Positions 24,749 to 34,105 of a stretch of 64,000 nt of DNA are shown here, piece by piece (within the stretch, counting starts at the first letter, position 1; each line of letters opens with the position of its first letter). The stretch is from an uncultured bacterium (GTDB taxonomy: Bacteria > Verrucomicrobiota > Kiritimatiellia > CAIKKV01 > CAITUY01). Both the position numbers and the translations under genes were made by a program. The notes beneath the pieces are model-generated. The model saw only the letters and a program-made list of their open reading frames with translations. It was not told the DNA's origin and made no database searches. Location: the NCBI GenBank assembly GCA_903895695.1, contig CAITUY010000152.1:1-64000 (forward strand), in the 5' to 3' direction.

Positions 24749-25996
24749 TCAGAACGCGAACAACACGCCGGCGCCGCCGTACACGCCCGAATCGAGCGGC
24801 GTGCCCGGGAAATAGCCGTCCGACTTGGCCCCGACCTTGACCGACACCCCCACCCGCCCGGCGAACAGCGTGTTGACCTCGCCCACGGCGTTCCATCCGT
24901 TGCCGTTCTCGAGTCTTTCCAGGGAATCGGGGTTCTGCCAGAAATCCACGCCGCCGCTGAGCCAGACGCTCTTCCCGAGCGGAATCTCGTTCACAGCCGC
25001 GCCGTAGCCCATGGCCGTATCGATCGAGCTGTCGAGGATGCGCCCATAGACCTGAACCAACGGCCCGGGCGTGAGCAGGTAAAGGTCGACGAACCGCGTC
25101 ACGGTGTCGGGACCCGCGAACGCCCGCGTGCCGGCGGTCAACCCGAAGTCGCCGCCCAGGGGCACCACGGGCGGACGGACGCGCTCCTCGCGTCGGATGG
25201 CATGGTCGACAACATAGCCGTACGCCGCCGCCAGGAAGGCCGGATCAGCCAGATTCCACGCCGCCGCCGTCTGCAGGTCGTCGTAAAGGGCCGACAGCCG
25301 CGGATCGTTGAAATTGATCGTGTACCGGTTGTTCCAGACGTCCGCCGGGTCGCCGCCCGTACGCTGCGCCTGGCGCGAGACCATGTAGTAGGCAACGTCG
25401 TTACCATCCCTGTAGGCGTCACGGAAGTCGTTCGGCTTATCGGAAGGGTTGGGCGTGCTCAGGCAGTACACCGTGAAGTCCAGCTTGGCGAACGCCAGCA
25501 TCGGGATCACGGCGCCATCCGCGCCGTCGCCGGTGTAGAGATCGCGCAGGAGCCGCTGGGCCAGCACGCCGTCAGCCTCCATGCCGGCGCCCGCCAGGAC
25601 GATGTTCTGCAGGTTGTTCTTGGGATCACGGCCGATACTGGTCGAGCCCGAGAGGTCGGCGCCGAAGCTATACGAGGGATCGAGGCCGAATTCCCGGGCC
25701 CGCCCGCCGTGCCCCAGGGTCTCGTGCTGCACGACGGAGAGGAACCCGCCCACGTAGTTCTCGCAGAATAGCGCGATATAGATGCGCGGCCGCCAGACGC
25801 CGTCGCCCCAGACGGCCCGGCTGACGGCCGCATCGAGCGAGGCCAGAGTCCGGCCGCCGTAATCCATGGCCGGCTCGCTCTGGTAACCGATGAAGTACGG
25901 ATCGTAGCGCACCGTCTCATTCGTGGCGACGCCCGCCGTCGCGACCGCGCCCACTGCCAACCCCAGCGCCATGGCCCAACCCAGTCGTGCGTGCAT
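24749..25996 (-). CDS. Probable outer-membrane protein with a metalloprotease-like HE..GH motif
   Basis: The 415 aa product has a signal peptide (M-H-A-R-L-G-W-A-M-A-L-G-L-A-V-G-A-V-A-T-A). Q-H-E-T-L-G-H-G-G-R at about 90-99 resembles a zinc-protease HExxH helix but has one extra residue between E and the second H. The C-terminal half alternates hydrophobic and polar residues in strand-like fashion and ends G-V-L-F-A-F, a terminal Phe typical of outer-membrane barrels. The ATG at 25996 follows GGGAG. It may lie at the head of the operon with psd and pssA (67-base gap). Function is unknown. Confidence 0.65.
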   Translation of the reverse strand: MHARLGWAMALGLAVGAVATAGVATNETVRYDPYFIGYQSEPAMDYGGRTLASLDAAVSRAVWGDGVWRPRIYIALFCENYVGGFLSVVQHETLGHGGRAREFGLDPSYSFGADLSGSTSIGRDPKNNLQNIVLAGAGMEADGVLAQRLLRDLYTGDGADGAVIPMLAFAKLDFTVYCLSTPNPSDKPNDFRDAYRDGNDVAYYMVSRQAQRTGGDPADVWNNRYTINFNDPRLSALYDDLQTAAAWNLADPAFLAAAYGYVVDHAIRREERVRPPVVPLGGDFGLTAGTRAFAGPDTVTRFVDLYLLTPGPLVQVYGRILDSSIDTAMGYGAAVNEIPLGKSVWLSGGVDFWQNPDSLERLENGNGWNAVGEVNTLFAGRVGVSVKVGAKSDGYFPGTPLDSGVYGGAGVLFAF

Positions 25997-26190
25997 GCAT
26001 TCTCCCGTGTGTGACCGTCGAGCGGCAATCTCGCGGCAGTGAACCACAATGCATGACCGTTTTGAAGACCTTTCGCGGTTGCACCGAGGGAACGTAGCAT
26101 GGCAAAGGAAAGTCAGAACGTGACAGGCGGCGACCCATCGCGCAATACTTGCCTGTCACACGGTCCACAGACGAGGTTCGGGGGTAGGCC

Positions 26191-26859
26191 ATGTTCGAAC
26201 AGGAGCATACGGATAACATCATTCGGTTCTACTCAACCTACCCGCGTTACGCGGAAATTGAGCGCTACCGTACGTTGCGCACATCCGTCAAGACGGTCAA
26301 GAACGTCTTCTATGGCGACTCGATCACGTCGGCCTGGCCGCTCCATGAGTTCTTTCCCAATCATTCGCTTCTGAATCGCGGCATCGGCGGGGATAACGTC
26401 TACGGCCTCCGGCTTCGCCTCGCGGACGACGTGCTCCCTTACAAGCCGACCCGCGTCTTCATGATGATCGGGATCAATGGGATCGAGGAGCCCGAGGATC
26501 GGATCGTGGCGCACATCCTGGCCGTGGCCGATCTGTTGCGGCAACACCACATTGAAGTGGCGCTTTCGAGCATTCTGCCCCTGCGCTCGCCCGATAGCTG
26601 GAATCGATTCCAGTACCAGGACAAAATTGTGCGCATCAACGCGGCCCTACGCGCTGCCTCCGCGCGTTTGGCTGGGTATATCTTCCTGGACTATCACGCT
26701 GTCGTGCGGGACGAAAGCGGACAACTGGCCGCCGACTGTGCGGCACCCGATGGAACCCATGTCACCTTCGAAGCCTATCGTCGAATGGCCGAGGTCGTCC
26801 GGCCGCATCTAATCGCCAAGCCTCACTACACCGGGGCCTGGACTGGAGGAGCACCGTGA
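26191..26859 (+). CDS. SGNH/GDSL-family hydrolase
   Basis: This 222 aa esterase-type protein lacks a signal peptide. The catalytic blocks are Y-G-D-S-I-T with S44, R-G-I-G-G-D (Gly of block II), I-G-I-N-G (Asn of block III) and P-D-G-T-H-V-T with the Asp-His pair near residue 190. The order and spacing fit the platelet-activating-factor acetylhydrolase-like or TesA-like SGNH group. It probably removes acyl or acetyl groups from glycans. It starts at ATG 26191 and is coupled to the next gene by a GTGA overlap. The 194 bases upstream (25997-26190) are a divergent promoter region. Confidence 0.85.
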   Translation: MFEQEHTDNIIRFYSTYPRYAEIERYRTLRTSVKTVKNVFYGDSITSAWPLHEFFPNHSLLNRGIGGDNVYGLRLRLADDVLPYKPTRVFMMIGINGIEEPEDRIVAHILAVADLLRQHHIEVALSSILPLRSPDSWNRFQYQDKIVRINAALRAASARLAGYIFLDYHAVVRDESGQLAADCAAPDGTHVTFEAYRRMAEVVRPHLIAKPHYTGAWTGGAP

Positions 26860-27890
26860 AACGTATCCTTAAGATTGACCCTAAACAAGGCGTGGCCGAC
26901 CCCGACGGGCGCATCGTGTGGTATGACTGCAAGGACATTGGTGTGGAAGGCAAAGGCTGGGAGCAGACGGAGTCGTTTTACGACCGCCTGCCCGCTAAAG
27001 CCCGACACACCGTGCCCGGTGCAGTCTGGGATTTGAGCCATGACTCCGCCGGACTCTGTGTCCGCTTCTCAACGGATTCCGCTTCAATCCAAGTGCGCTG
27101 GACTCTCCTGAAGGACAGTCTTGCCATGGCCCACATGCCGGCCACGGGGGTCAGCGGCGTGGACCTTTATGTAAGGCACGCGAGCGGACGATGGCAATTC
27201 GCCGGCAACGGCCAGCCCGTCGCCGTTTCCAACACCGCCACATTCCTGACGTCGCCGGGTAAGCCGTGTCTGCTCTATTTGCCATTGTACAACGGCGTCA
27301 AGTCCGTGGAGATCGGCATTCCCAAGGAGCATCATCTCGCCACGACGCGGGAGCGACGCAAGACCGTCGTGTTCTACGGCACCTCGATTACCCAGGGTGG
27401 GTGCGCTTCGCGCCCCGGGTTGGCCGCAACGGCCATTGTTGGGCGGGAACTGGATGTATCCGTCATAAACTTAGGTTTTTCCGGAAATGGCCGGATGGAG
27501 TCGGAGATGGCGGATCTCCTGGCGGAACTTGACCCCACCCTCTATGTCCTGGACTGTCTTTGGAACATGCAACCCAACCGGGTGACGGAGCGGATTGAGC
27601 CTTTCGTGCGGAAGTTGCGCGGGGCACATCCAGGGACGCCCATTCTGCTCGCCGAAGACTCGAGCTTTGCGAATGCTACCCCGACCGAAAAAGGCCGCCT
27701 CTTACGCGCGGTCCGTGAGCAACTCATGCGCGAGGGAATCGGAGGCCTCCATTTTTTGTCGAACGAAGGGATGTTGGGTAATGATTCTGAAGGCACGGTC
27801 GATCGATGTCATCCCAACGACGTAGGCATGATGCGGCAGGCCGCCGTATTTGCGGCAGCGTTGATCCCCATCTTGCGATCATCGAAGTAA
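26856..27890 (+). CDS. GxDLY-domain SGNH hydrolase (Lipase_GDSL_3-like)
   Basis: The 344 aa product has an N-terminal beta-sandwich with the hallmark G-V-D-L-Y (101-105) and a C-terminal SGNH domain beginning F-Y-G-T-S-I-T-Q-G-G (S177). The block IV pair is in D-R-C-H-P-N-D. This two-domain layout is the GxDLY plus Lipase_GDSL_3 family, often found in carbohydrate-utilisation loci as carbohydrate esterase. The start is GTG at 26856 overlapping the previous stop, with GGAGGA upstream. No signal peptide is seen, so both esterases seem cytoplasmic. Confidence 0.85.
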   Translation: MKRILKIDPKQGVADPDGRIVWYDCKDIGVEGKGWEQTESFYDRLPAKARHTVPGAVWDLSHDSAGLCVRFSTDSASIQVRWTLLKDSLAMAHMPATGVSGVDLYVRHASGRWQFAGNGQPVAVSNTATFLTSPGKPCLLYLPLYNGVKSVEIGIPKEHHLATTRERRKTVVFYGTSITQGGCASRPGLAATAIVGRELDVSVINLGFSGNGRMESEMADLLAELDPTLYVLDCLWNMQPNRVTERIEPFVRKLRGAHPGTPILLAEDSSFANATPTEKGRLLRAVREQLMREGIGGLHFLSNEGMLGNDSEGTVDRCHPNDVGMMRQAAVFAAALIPILRSSK

Positions 27891-27926
27891 CACCGGCCGA
27901 ACACCATTCCGGAGGGGGCATGTCGC

Positions 27927-30113
27927 ATGATCAATTGTGATGCTTGGGCTGTCGTATTGTTTCTCGTTGGCATGGTGTTCAGCACCGCCGGGCTTGCGGC
28001 TGAGACCCCGCTGTATCTCGACCCGGCACAGCCGGCGGAAAAACGGGTACAAGATCTGGTCTCGCGCCTGACTCTTGAGGAGAAGGCCGGTCTGCTGAAC
28101 CACGCTGGACCGGGGGTCAAACGGTTCAACATCAAGGCGGACCAATGGAACCAGTGTCTCAATGGAGTACAATGGGACCGCCCGACCACCCTCTTTCCGA
28201 TCTGCCTCGGAATGTCGGCCACGTGGAACACCGGTCTCGTGCAGGAGGTTGCCACCGTACTCTCTGACGAAGCTCGCGCCATCTATAACGGATGGAAGCA
28301 TGATCCTGCCTTCCCCGGCGCCCATAAGGGACTGATCTACCGTGCCCCTGTGATCAACATCGGCCGCAATCCCTATTGGGGGCGCAATTACGAAGCGTGG
28401 GGCGAAGATCCGTTCCTCACGGGACGCATGGGCATCGCCTACGTGCGTGGGCTCCAGGGCGACGATCCCCGCTATCTCAAGCTGGCGGCGACGCTCAAAC
28501 ACTTCGCCGTCAACAATGTCGAAACCGGCCGCAAGAAACTGGACGTCAAAGTCCCGGAACGCTGGCTTCGCGAATACTGGCTGCCGCACTTTCGCGACGC
28601 CGTTGTCGAAGGCAACGCCCAGTCGGTCATGGCCTCCTACAACGCGATCAACGGCACGCCCAATAACGTTAACAAGTGGCTCCTCACCGATGTGCTCAAG
28701 GGTGAGTGGCATCTCCAAGGCTTTGTAGTGTCCGACCTCGGTGGCGTGAACACGATGGTACAAGGCCACGCCGATGGGAAGATGGCCTACGTCGACGCCG
28801 TCGCCCAGTCCATCATGGCTGGTTGCGATTTCTCGGACAGAGAATACGAGCTGAACATTCCCGATGCCGTGCGCGCGGGCAAACTCACCGAAGCGCGCCT
28901 GAACGATGCCGTGAGCCGCGTCCTGGGAGTGCTGATGCGTCTCGGCGAGTTCGACCCACCGGACATGGTCCCCTACAGCAAGATCGCTCCCGATGTCATT
29001 TGCAGCCCGAAGAACAGGGCTGTAGCCCTCGAAGCGGCCCGGCAGTCGATTGTACTGCTGCAGAACCGCAACGGCTTCCTGCCGCTCGACCGCGCCAAAC
29101 TCAAGCGGATCGCCGTCATAGGTCCTCTGGCCGATCAGGTTATGATGAACCAATATAACGGCAAGGCGGAACAAACCGTGAGCCCTTTGCAGGGCATCAA
29201 AGATCGCGCCGCCGCCGACACTGAGATTCTCCATGCCAGCGGAGGCTTCGTGGTCGGCAAGCCGCCCCCCAGCCCCAAGGATCCGGTCGACCCGGAGGTT
29301 GCTGCCGAACTGGAGAAGGCGACCGATATCGCCCGGCAAGCGGACGTTGCCTTTGTCTTTGTGGGTACCACCAGGAAGATCGAAGCGGAAGATGCCGACC
29401 GTCATTCGCTGGGCCTGCCCGGCAATCAGGAGAAACTGGTCGAGGCCGTCGTCGCCGCCAATCCGCGCACGGTCGTCATCGAGATGAGCGCCGGACCCCT
29501 CGCCGTTCCCTGGCTCAAGGAGAACGTTCCGGCGTTAATCCAGGCCTGGTGGCCGGGCGAAGAGGGAGGTCATGCCATTGCCGAAGTGCTCTTTGGCGAT
29601 TTCAACCCCGCCGGACGCCTGCCGCACACGGTTTATGCGTCCGAGACACAGGTTCCGCGTTTGGACGAATACGATATCTCCAAGGGCTTCACCTATATGT
29701 ACGTGAAGGGTTCGCCGCTGTTCGCGTTCGGCCACGGCCTCAGTTATACGACCTTCAAGTATTCCGGCCTCCAGCTCGCGCCCAAACAAATCACAGCCGA
29801 CGGCAAACTGACGGTTAGCGTGGTGGTCGAGAACACGGGACAGCGCGCAGGTGACGAAGTTGTGCAACTTTACATCCACGATGTGGAATGCAGCGTGCAA
29901 CGGCCGGCCATGGAACTGCGCGGCTTCGATCGAATCAGTCTGAAGCCGGGGGAGAAGCGGACAGTCTTCTTCACTGTGCCAGGCGAGAAGCTGGCCTTCT
30001 TTGATGAGAAGACCCATGGCTTTGTGGTGGAACCCGGCGCCTTTGATGTTCTCGTCGGCGCTTCTTCCGATGACATTCGCGTGAGGGACCAATTCGTAGT
30101 TAGCGCGAAATAG
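27927..30113 (+). CDS. Glycoside hydrolase family 3 beta-glycosidase, exported
   Basis: This 728 aa enzyme has a signal peptide ending near A-G-L-A-A (residues 21-25). The TIM-barrel domain carries L-K-H-F-A (190-194) and the nucleophile D270 in G-F-V-V-S-D. An alpha/beta sandwich and a C-terminal fibronectin-III-like domain follow, the usual three-domain GH3 order. It probably cleaves beta-glucosides or beta-xylosides in the periplasm. GGAGGGG lies upstream of ATG 27927. It follows the esterase genes after 36 bases and is likely in the same operon. Confidence 0.93.
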   Translation: MINCDAWAVVLFLVGMVFSTAGLAAETPLYLDPAQPAEKRVQDLVSRLTLEEKAGLLNHAGPGVKRFNIKADQWNQCLNGVQWDRPTTLFPICLGMSATWNTGLVQEVATVLSDEARAIYNGWKHDPAFPGAHKGLIYRAPVINIGRNPYWGRNYEAWGEDPFLTGRMGIAYVRGLQGDDPRYLKLAATLKHFAVNNVETGRKKLDVKVPERWLREYWLPHFRDAVVEGNAQSVMASYNAINGTPNNVNKWLLTDVLKGEWHLQGFVVSDLGGVNTMVQGHADGKMAYVDAVAQSIMAGCDFSDREYELNIPDAVRAGKLTEARLNDAVSRVLGVLMRLGEFDPPDMVPYSKIAPDVICSPKNRAVALEAARQSIVLLQNRNGFLPLDRAKLKRIAVIGPLADQVMMNQYNGKAEQTVSPLQGIKDRAAADTEILHASGGFVVGKPPPSPKDPVDPEVAAELEKATDIARQADVAFVFVGTTRKIEAEDADRHSLGLPGNQEKLVEAVVAANPRTVVIEMSAGPLAVPWLKENVPALIQAWWPGEEGGHAIAEVLFGDFNPAGRLPHTVYASETQVPRLDEYDISKGFTYMYVKGSPLFAFGHGLSYTTFKYSGLQLAPKQITADGKLTVSVVVENTGQRAGDEVVQLYIHDVECSVQRPAMELRGFDRISLKPGEKRTVFFTVPGEKLAFFDEKTHGFVVEPGAFDVLVGASSDDIRVRDQFVVSAK

Positions 30114-30142
30114 GTGTTCGGCCAACCTTCGGAGGAACTGTA

Positions 30143-30898
30143 ATGACACTGGGCACCGCTTTGCATGAGATCATGCAGAAGTTCGTGAGCAAGCAGGCCC
30201 CACACCAGACCGCGACGTGCGAAATCGCTGCCGACAACGGCTGGGCGCTGAAGATTGCCTGTGACCTGACCGGACTGCCGGGGTTGTGCATCCGGAGTTT
30301 GAGCGACGGCGACGCGCCACTGTTGCAGGTGTTCGGCACCAAACTGGGACCTGTATCCAAGGATCTGTTCTGTCCGTATCCCTGGCACGAACCCAATGCG
30401 TTGCCCGGCGCGTTTCAGGAGGCCGTCCGGAAAACGACAGCGCGGGTGGATGCCTCGTACGTGATCGAGAGCGCTCATCACGGCGTCATCGGGCACTTCT
30501 TCCTTTGGAAGGCGGGCGGCAATCCGCACTCACGGCCGTACCAGATCGAGGTTCCCGAACTGGGCGTGGCCATTGCAGATGACTGCCAGGGCAGAGGACT
30601 GGGCGGACTATCCGTGCGCATCTTGCAGGCAGTGGCCCGGGATTTGCGGGCGGACGCCATCGAACTGACCACCGCCTTTGGCAACCAGGCCGGCTGGAAT
30701 ACCTACCGGCAGTGCGGCTTCGAATATCTCGGCGATATCAACACCCCGCTGGGCGTAGACGTTACCGCCGCTCTCGCCGGTGGAGTTGCTGCTGCGTCAT
30801 ACCGTGTGGAGCGTCAGATGGCTTACGTGATCAGGGAGGAAAATCGGGAGCGCGTTCTAAGTTATCTTGCGGAAAAGCGGAAAACCGCGCCCGCGTGA
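30143..30898 (+). CDS. GNAT-family N-acetyltransferase
   Basis: The 251 aa product has acetyl-CoA-binding motif A as D-D-C-Q-G-R-G-L-G-G-L-S-V-R (about 150-163), with strands V-P-E-L-G-V-A-I before it and N-T-Y-R-Q-C-G-F-E-Y after it. The first 60 residues are unlike the core domain. The substrate is unknown. GGAGGA precedes ATG 30143. It lies between the GH3 and UroD-like genes with short gaps, as part of the same transcription unit. Confidence 0.8.
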   Translation: MTLGTALHEIMQKFVSKQAPHQTATCEIAADNGWALKIACDLTGLPGLCIRSLSDGDAPLLQVFGTKLGPVSKDLFCPYPWHEPNALPGAFQEAVRKTTARVDASYVIESAHHGVIGHFFLWKAGGNPHSRPYQIEVPELGVAIADDCQGRGLGGLSVRILQAVARDLRADAIELTTAFGNQAGWNTYRQCGFEYLGDINTPLGVDVTAALAGGVAAASYRVERQMAYVIREENRERVLSYLAEKRKTAPA

Positions 30899-30906
30899 AT
30901 AGCAAC

Positions 30907-31863
30907 ATGACAGCAAAAGAGAATCTTCTGCGGTGTATCCGCCACGATGACCCACAGTGGGTGCCCAATGGAATGGAGGCCGTCATTACGATCGGCCCTC
31001 CGGTCGTTGAACGTTCCTATTCGGCGGGCAAAGACGCATTCGGTGTTCTCTGGGCGTTGGAAGATGGGGTGCAATGCGGTACGTATCCCGCACTGGGCGG
31101 GCATCCCATCGCGGATCTGCGGGCCTGGCGCGAACGAATCGAAATACCGGACATTGACGCGTTGGACTGGGAACAGATCCGGCTGCGAGCGGATGCCGTG
31201 AACCGAACGGAATCTCTGGTTTGCGGCTTTGTCGAGATGGGGCTCTTCGAGCGCACCTATCTGCTTCTGGGCATGGAAGAAGCGCTCATGGCCTATGTCG
31301 CCGAGCCCGCCCTGATGACGGAACTCGTCTGGGCGATAGCGGACTATAAGATCCGCTTGATCGAGAGGTTTGACGAGGTGGCCGATCTGGATATGGTCTG
31401 GTACGGGGACGACTGGGGAACTCAAAACGATCTCTTCCTGCCACCCGAGATCTGGCGGCGGATCCTCCGGCCGCACACGCAGCGCATTTACGACTGCATG
31501 AAGACGCGCCATATCATCATCAATCAGCATTCCTGCGGCAAAATAGAACCCGTGTTTTCCGATATGATTGAAATGGGCGCCGATATCTGGAATCCCTGTC
31601 AGCCGTGTAACGATCTGGCGGCCTTGAAGAAGCGCTTCGCGGGCAGGATCTGCTTCTGCGGAGGGATCGACAGTCAATTCGTTCTCGATAAACCGGGCGT
31701 GACTCCCGGCGAAGTCCGCGCCGAAGTCCGCAAGTGCATTAACCGGATGGCCGCCGGCGGTGGCTATATCGCAGGCCCCAGTCACGGAGTGCCGTATAGG
31801 CAGGAACTGATCGACGCCATGAATGACGAGATCGCAGTCTATGGGAGAGCCTTCTATCACTGA
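30907..31863 (+). CDS. Uroporphyrinogen decarboxylase-like (MtaA/MtbA-type) protein
   Basis: The 318 aa product has the UroD-family TIM barrel. N-Q-H-S-C-G (H208, C210) is the zinc-binding H-x-C motif of corrinoid:coenzyme M methyltransferases such as MtaA. W-N-P-C-Q-P and F-C-G-G-I-D follow. The usual third zinc ligand near the C-terminal G-P-S-H appears as Ser. True HemE residues are not evident, so heme synthesis is unlikely. In PVC genomes such proteins sit among glycan genes and may be methyltransferases of unknown substrate. It starts at ATG 30907, eight bases after the GNAT stop. Confidence 0.78.
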   Translation: MTAKENLLRCIRHDDPQWVPNGMEAVITIGPPVVERSYSAGKDAFGVLWALEDGVQCGTYPALGGHPIADLRAWRERIEIPDIDALDWEQIRLRADAVNRTESLVCGFVEMGLFERTYLLLGMEEALMAYVAEPALMTELVWAIADYKIRLIERFDEVADLDMVWYGDDWGTQNDLFLPPEIWRRILRPHTQRIYDCMKTRHIIINQHSCGKIEPVFSDMIEMGADIWNPCQPCNDLAALKKRFAGRICFCGGIDSQFVLDKPGVTPGEVRAEVRKCINRMAAGGGYIAGPSHGVPYRQELIDAMNDEIAVYGRAFYH

Positions 31864-31896
31864 AATGTGGGTGACCGGGAAAACGAGGAAGGTAAT

Positions 31897-33978
31897 ATGA
31901 AGACAACCTCATCTCTAGCAAGCCTACCCCGCCGGGCACCGAATCTTCAGACAAGAGCCTGGCACGGCGACAAATGTTTCTTTGGTTTTCACCATGATCT
32001 CCACGTGGCGGAGAAGGACCGCGGCATCGGGACTCGCTGTAGCGAGAAGGAACTTGTCCCGATGCTCAGGCTTACGAATGCCGATTTCGTCCAGACCGAC
32101 GCCAAAGGGCATACCGGCTATACGAGTTGGTTCAGCAAGACCCCCGGCGCTTCGATCGGCCCCGGGGTAGTCAAGGACGCGCTCAAGCAGTGGCGCGCCG
32201 CGACGGCGAAGCTGGGGCTGCCGTTGCATGCCCACTATTCCGGCATCTGGGATATCGCGGCGGCCACGAGGCATCCCGAGTGGTGCGTGCAATCCCACGA
32301 CGGCAAACCGGGCAGCACTACTTGGATGGGCATCACCCACCCAACCTGCGGGAAGATGTGTCCACGGAGTCCTTACGCCGAAGCACTCATGATTCCGCAA
32401 CTGCTCGAGATGATCGACCGCTACGGCATTGACGGGTTCTGGATTGACGGCGATCTTTGGGGCGTGGAGCCCTGCTATTGCGAACGATGCCGGAAAGCGT
32501 TCACCGAAAGAACCGGCATTGCAGCGCCACCCCGCGAGCCGGCCGATTCCAACTGGGCCGCCTGGTGGAACTTCACGCGCGAGAGCTTCGAGGAGTACGT
32601 CACGCGCTACTGCGAGGCGCTCCATCGCCACAAGCCCGGTGTGCTCGTTTGTTCCAACTGGCTCCAGACATTCAAGAATCCCGGCGCACCGACGGTCCCC
32701 ACCGACTGGATCAGCGGCGACAACACGCCGGTCTGGGGCGTGGATAGCAGCCGCTGCGAGGCCCGCTTCATCTCCACACGCGGCAAGCCGTGGGACATCA
32801 TGATGTGGTGCTTCTATTTCTCGCAGGGCTGGCTGGGTGAGGCGAAATGGGCGCCTGCCATGAAGCCGGTGCAGATGCTGCAGCAGGAGGCCGCGGTCAT
32901 CGTGGCGCTCGGAGGGAATGTCCAGACGTGCGAGAATCCGTTCGGCGGGGTTCGCACCGGCCAGCTCATCCCGTGGCGCATGAAACGCATCGGGGAACTC
33001 GCCCGGTTCGTCAAGCGCCGCCGCTCACTCTGTCAGAACACGGCAGCCATTCCACAGGTTGCGGTCCTGCATTCCGAGCACCACGTCCGCGCCACCCCAA
33101 CCGGAAGCAACCTGATGTGGAATGTTGATGTGGCCCCGGTTCAAGGGGCTGTGTTCAACCTGCTGGAGTGCCATTACGGGGTGGACATTCTCGACGAGTG
33201 GGCGCTTCTTCCGCGCCTGCCGGATTTCCCGGTGGTGGTCGCGCCGGAACAGGATTGCCTGTCCGATGGGATGGTCGTCGCCCTGAAGGAGTATGTAAAG
33301 AACGGGGGCCGGCTGCTCGTCTCCGGAGCGAAAGCCTTTGACCGTTTCGGACAGGAATTTCTCGGCGTGAAGGCGGGCAAGGTCGTCGACACGGCCATCT
33401 ACCATGTGCCGGCATTGGACGGCACCGTCCCGATCTTCAGTGCGCAATGGCGGCTGGCCGAGATCGCGACGGCCAAAAGCCTCGCGACGATCGGCGCAAC
33501 CCCGCTTCTCGGCGAACAGATTCTCGCTCACCCGGCGGCGACACTGAACAAGGTCGGCAAGGGAGCCGTGGCCTATATCCCCTGCGATATCTTTCGGGAT
33601 TTCAATGCCAGCCGATATCCGCTTACCCGGATTTTCGTCCACGGCGTCATGCGCGCCCTGGCCGGCCGGCTGGATATCGAGGTGAAAGCGCCAGCCTGTG
33701 TCGATGTTGTCCTTCGCAGAAAGGGCGGCAAGCAGATCATTCACCTGGTCAACCGTTCATCCGGCATTCCCAACTTGCCGAACAGCGGCGTCATTGATGA
33801 GATTCCGTCCGTGGGTCCCGCCACCATCACACTCAAACTTCCCGGCAAACCCAGAAAGGTCCGCCTCGCCTTTGAAAAGACAACCATCCGGTGGAAATAC
33901 ATTGCCGGCCACAAGGGCGGCACGCTCAGAGTTGATCTTCCCTTCGTGCACATCCACGCCGCTGTGGTGGTGGGGTGA
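31897..33978 (+). CDS. Putative glycoside hydrolase, TIM barrel plus trimerisation-like domain
   Basis: The 693 aa product has a TIM-barrel-like first half with I-D-G-F-W-I-D-G-D-L-W-G, then C-Y-C-E-R-C-R-K-A-F, a pattern seen in uncharacterised GH42/GH29-like proteins. From about residue 385, P-Q-V-A-V-L-H-S-E-H-H and F-P-V-V-V-A-P-E-Q-D resemble the glutaminase-like trimerisation domain of beta-galactosidases. The end is a beta domain as in fucosidase-type enzymes. The ATG at 31897 follows GGAAGG. There is no signal peptide. Catalytic residues cannot be assigned with certainty. Confidence 0.65.
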   Translation: MKTTSSLASLPRRAPNLQTRAWHGDKCFFGFHHDLHVAEKDRGIGTRCSEKELVPMLRLTNADFVQTDAKGHTGYTSWFSKTPGASIGPGVVKDALKQWRAATAKLGLPLHAHYSGIWDIAAATRHPEWCVQSHDGKPGSTTWMGITHPTCGKMCPRSPYAEALMIPQLLEMIDRYGIDGFWIDGDLWGVEPCYCERCRKAFTERTGIAAPPREPADSNWAAWWNFTRESFEEYVTRYCEALHRHKPGVLVCSNWLQTFKNPGAPTVPTDWISGDNTPVWGVDSSRCEARFISTRGKPWDIMMWCFYFSQGWLGEAKWAPAMKPVQMLQQEAAVIVALGGNVQTCENPFGGVRTGQLIPWRMKRIGELARFVKRRRSLCQNTAAIPQVAVLHSEHHVRATPTGSNLMWNVDVAPVQGAVFNLLECHYGVDILDEWALLPRLPDFPVVVAPEQDCLSDGMVVALKEYVKNGGRLLVSGAKAFDRFGQEFLGVKAGKVVDTAIYHVPALDGTVPIFSAQWRLAEIATAKSLATIGATPLLGEQILAHPAATLNKVGKGAVAYIPCDIFRDFNASRYPLTRIFVHGVMRALAGRLDIEVKAPACVDVVLRRKGGKQIIHLVNRSSGIPNLPNSGVIDEIPSVGPATITLKLPGKPRKVRLAFEKTTIRWKYIAGHKGGTLRVDLPFVHIHAAVVVG

Positions 33979-34105
33979 ATATTGACCGATCGTCCTGAAC
34001 TGTGGATCTTCGAGATCGTTGGTGGTATCATGCGCGTCGTAACCTCATGAGGTCCACCTTGTTGACGGTGGGTGCGCCACAACTCCGAAACACGCAGAGA
34101 ATTCT

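Noticed and set aside
30907..31863. True uroporphyrinogen decarboxylase (HemE)
   Set aside because: The H-S-C-G zinc motif and the glycan-gene context fit the MtaA/MtbA-like branch rather than heme synthesis.
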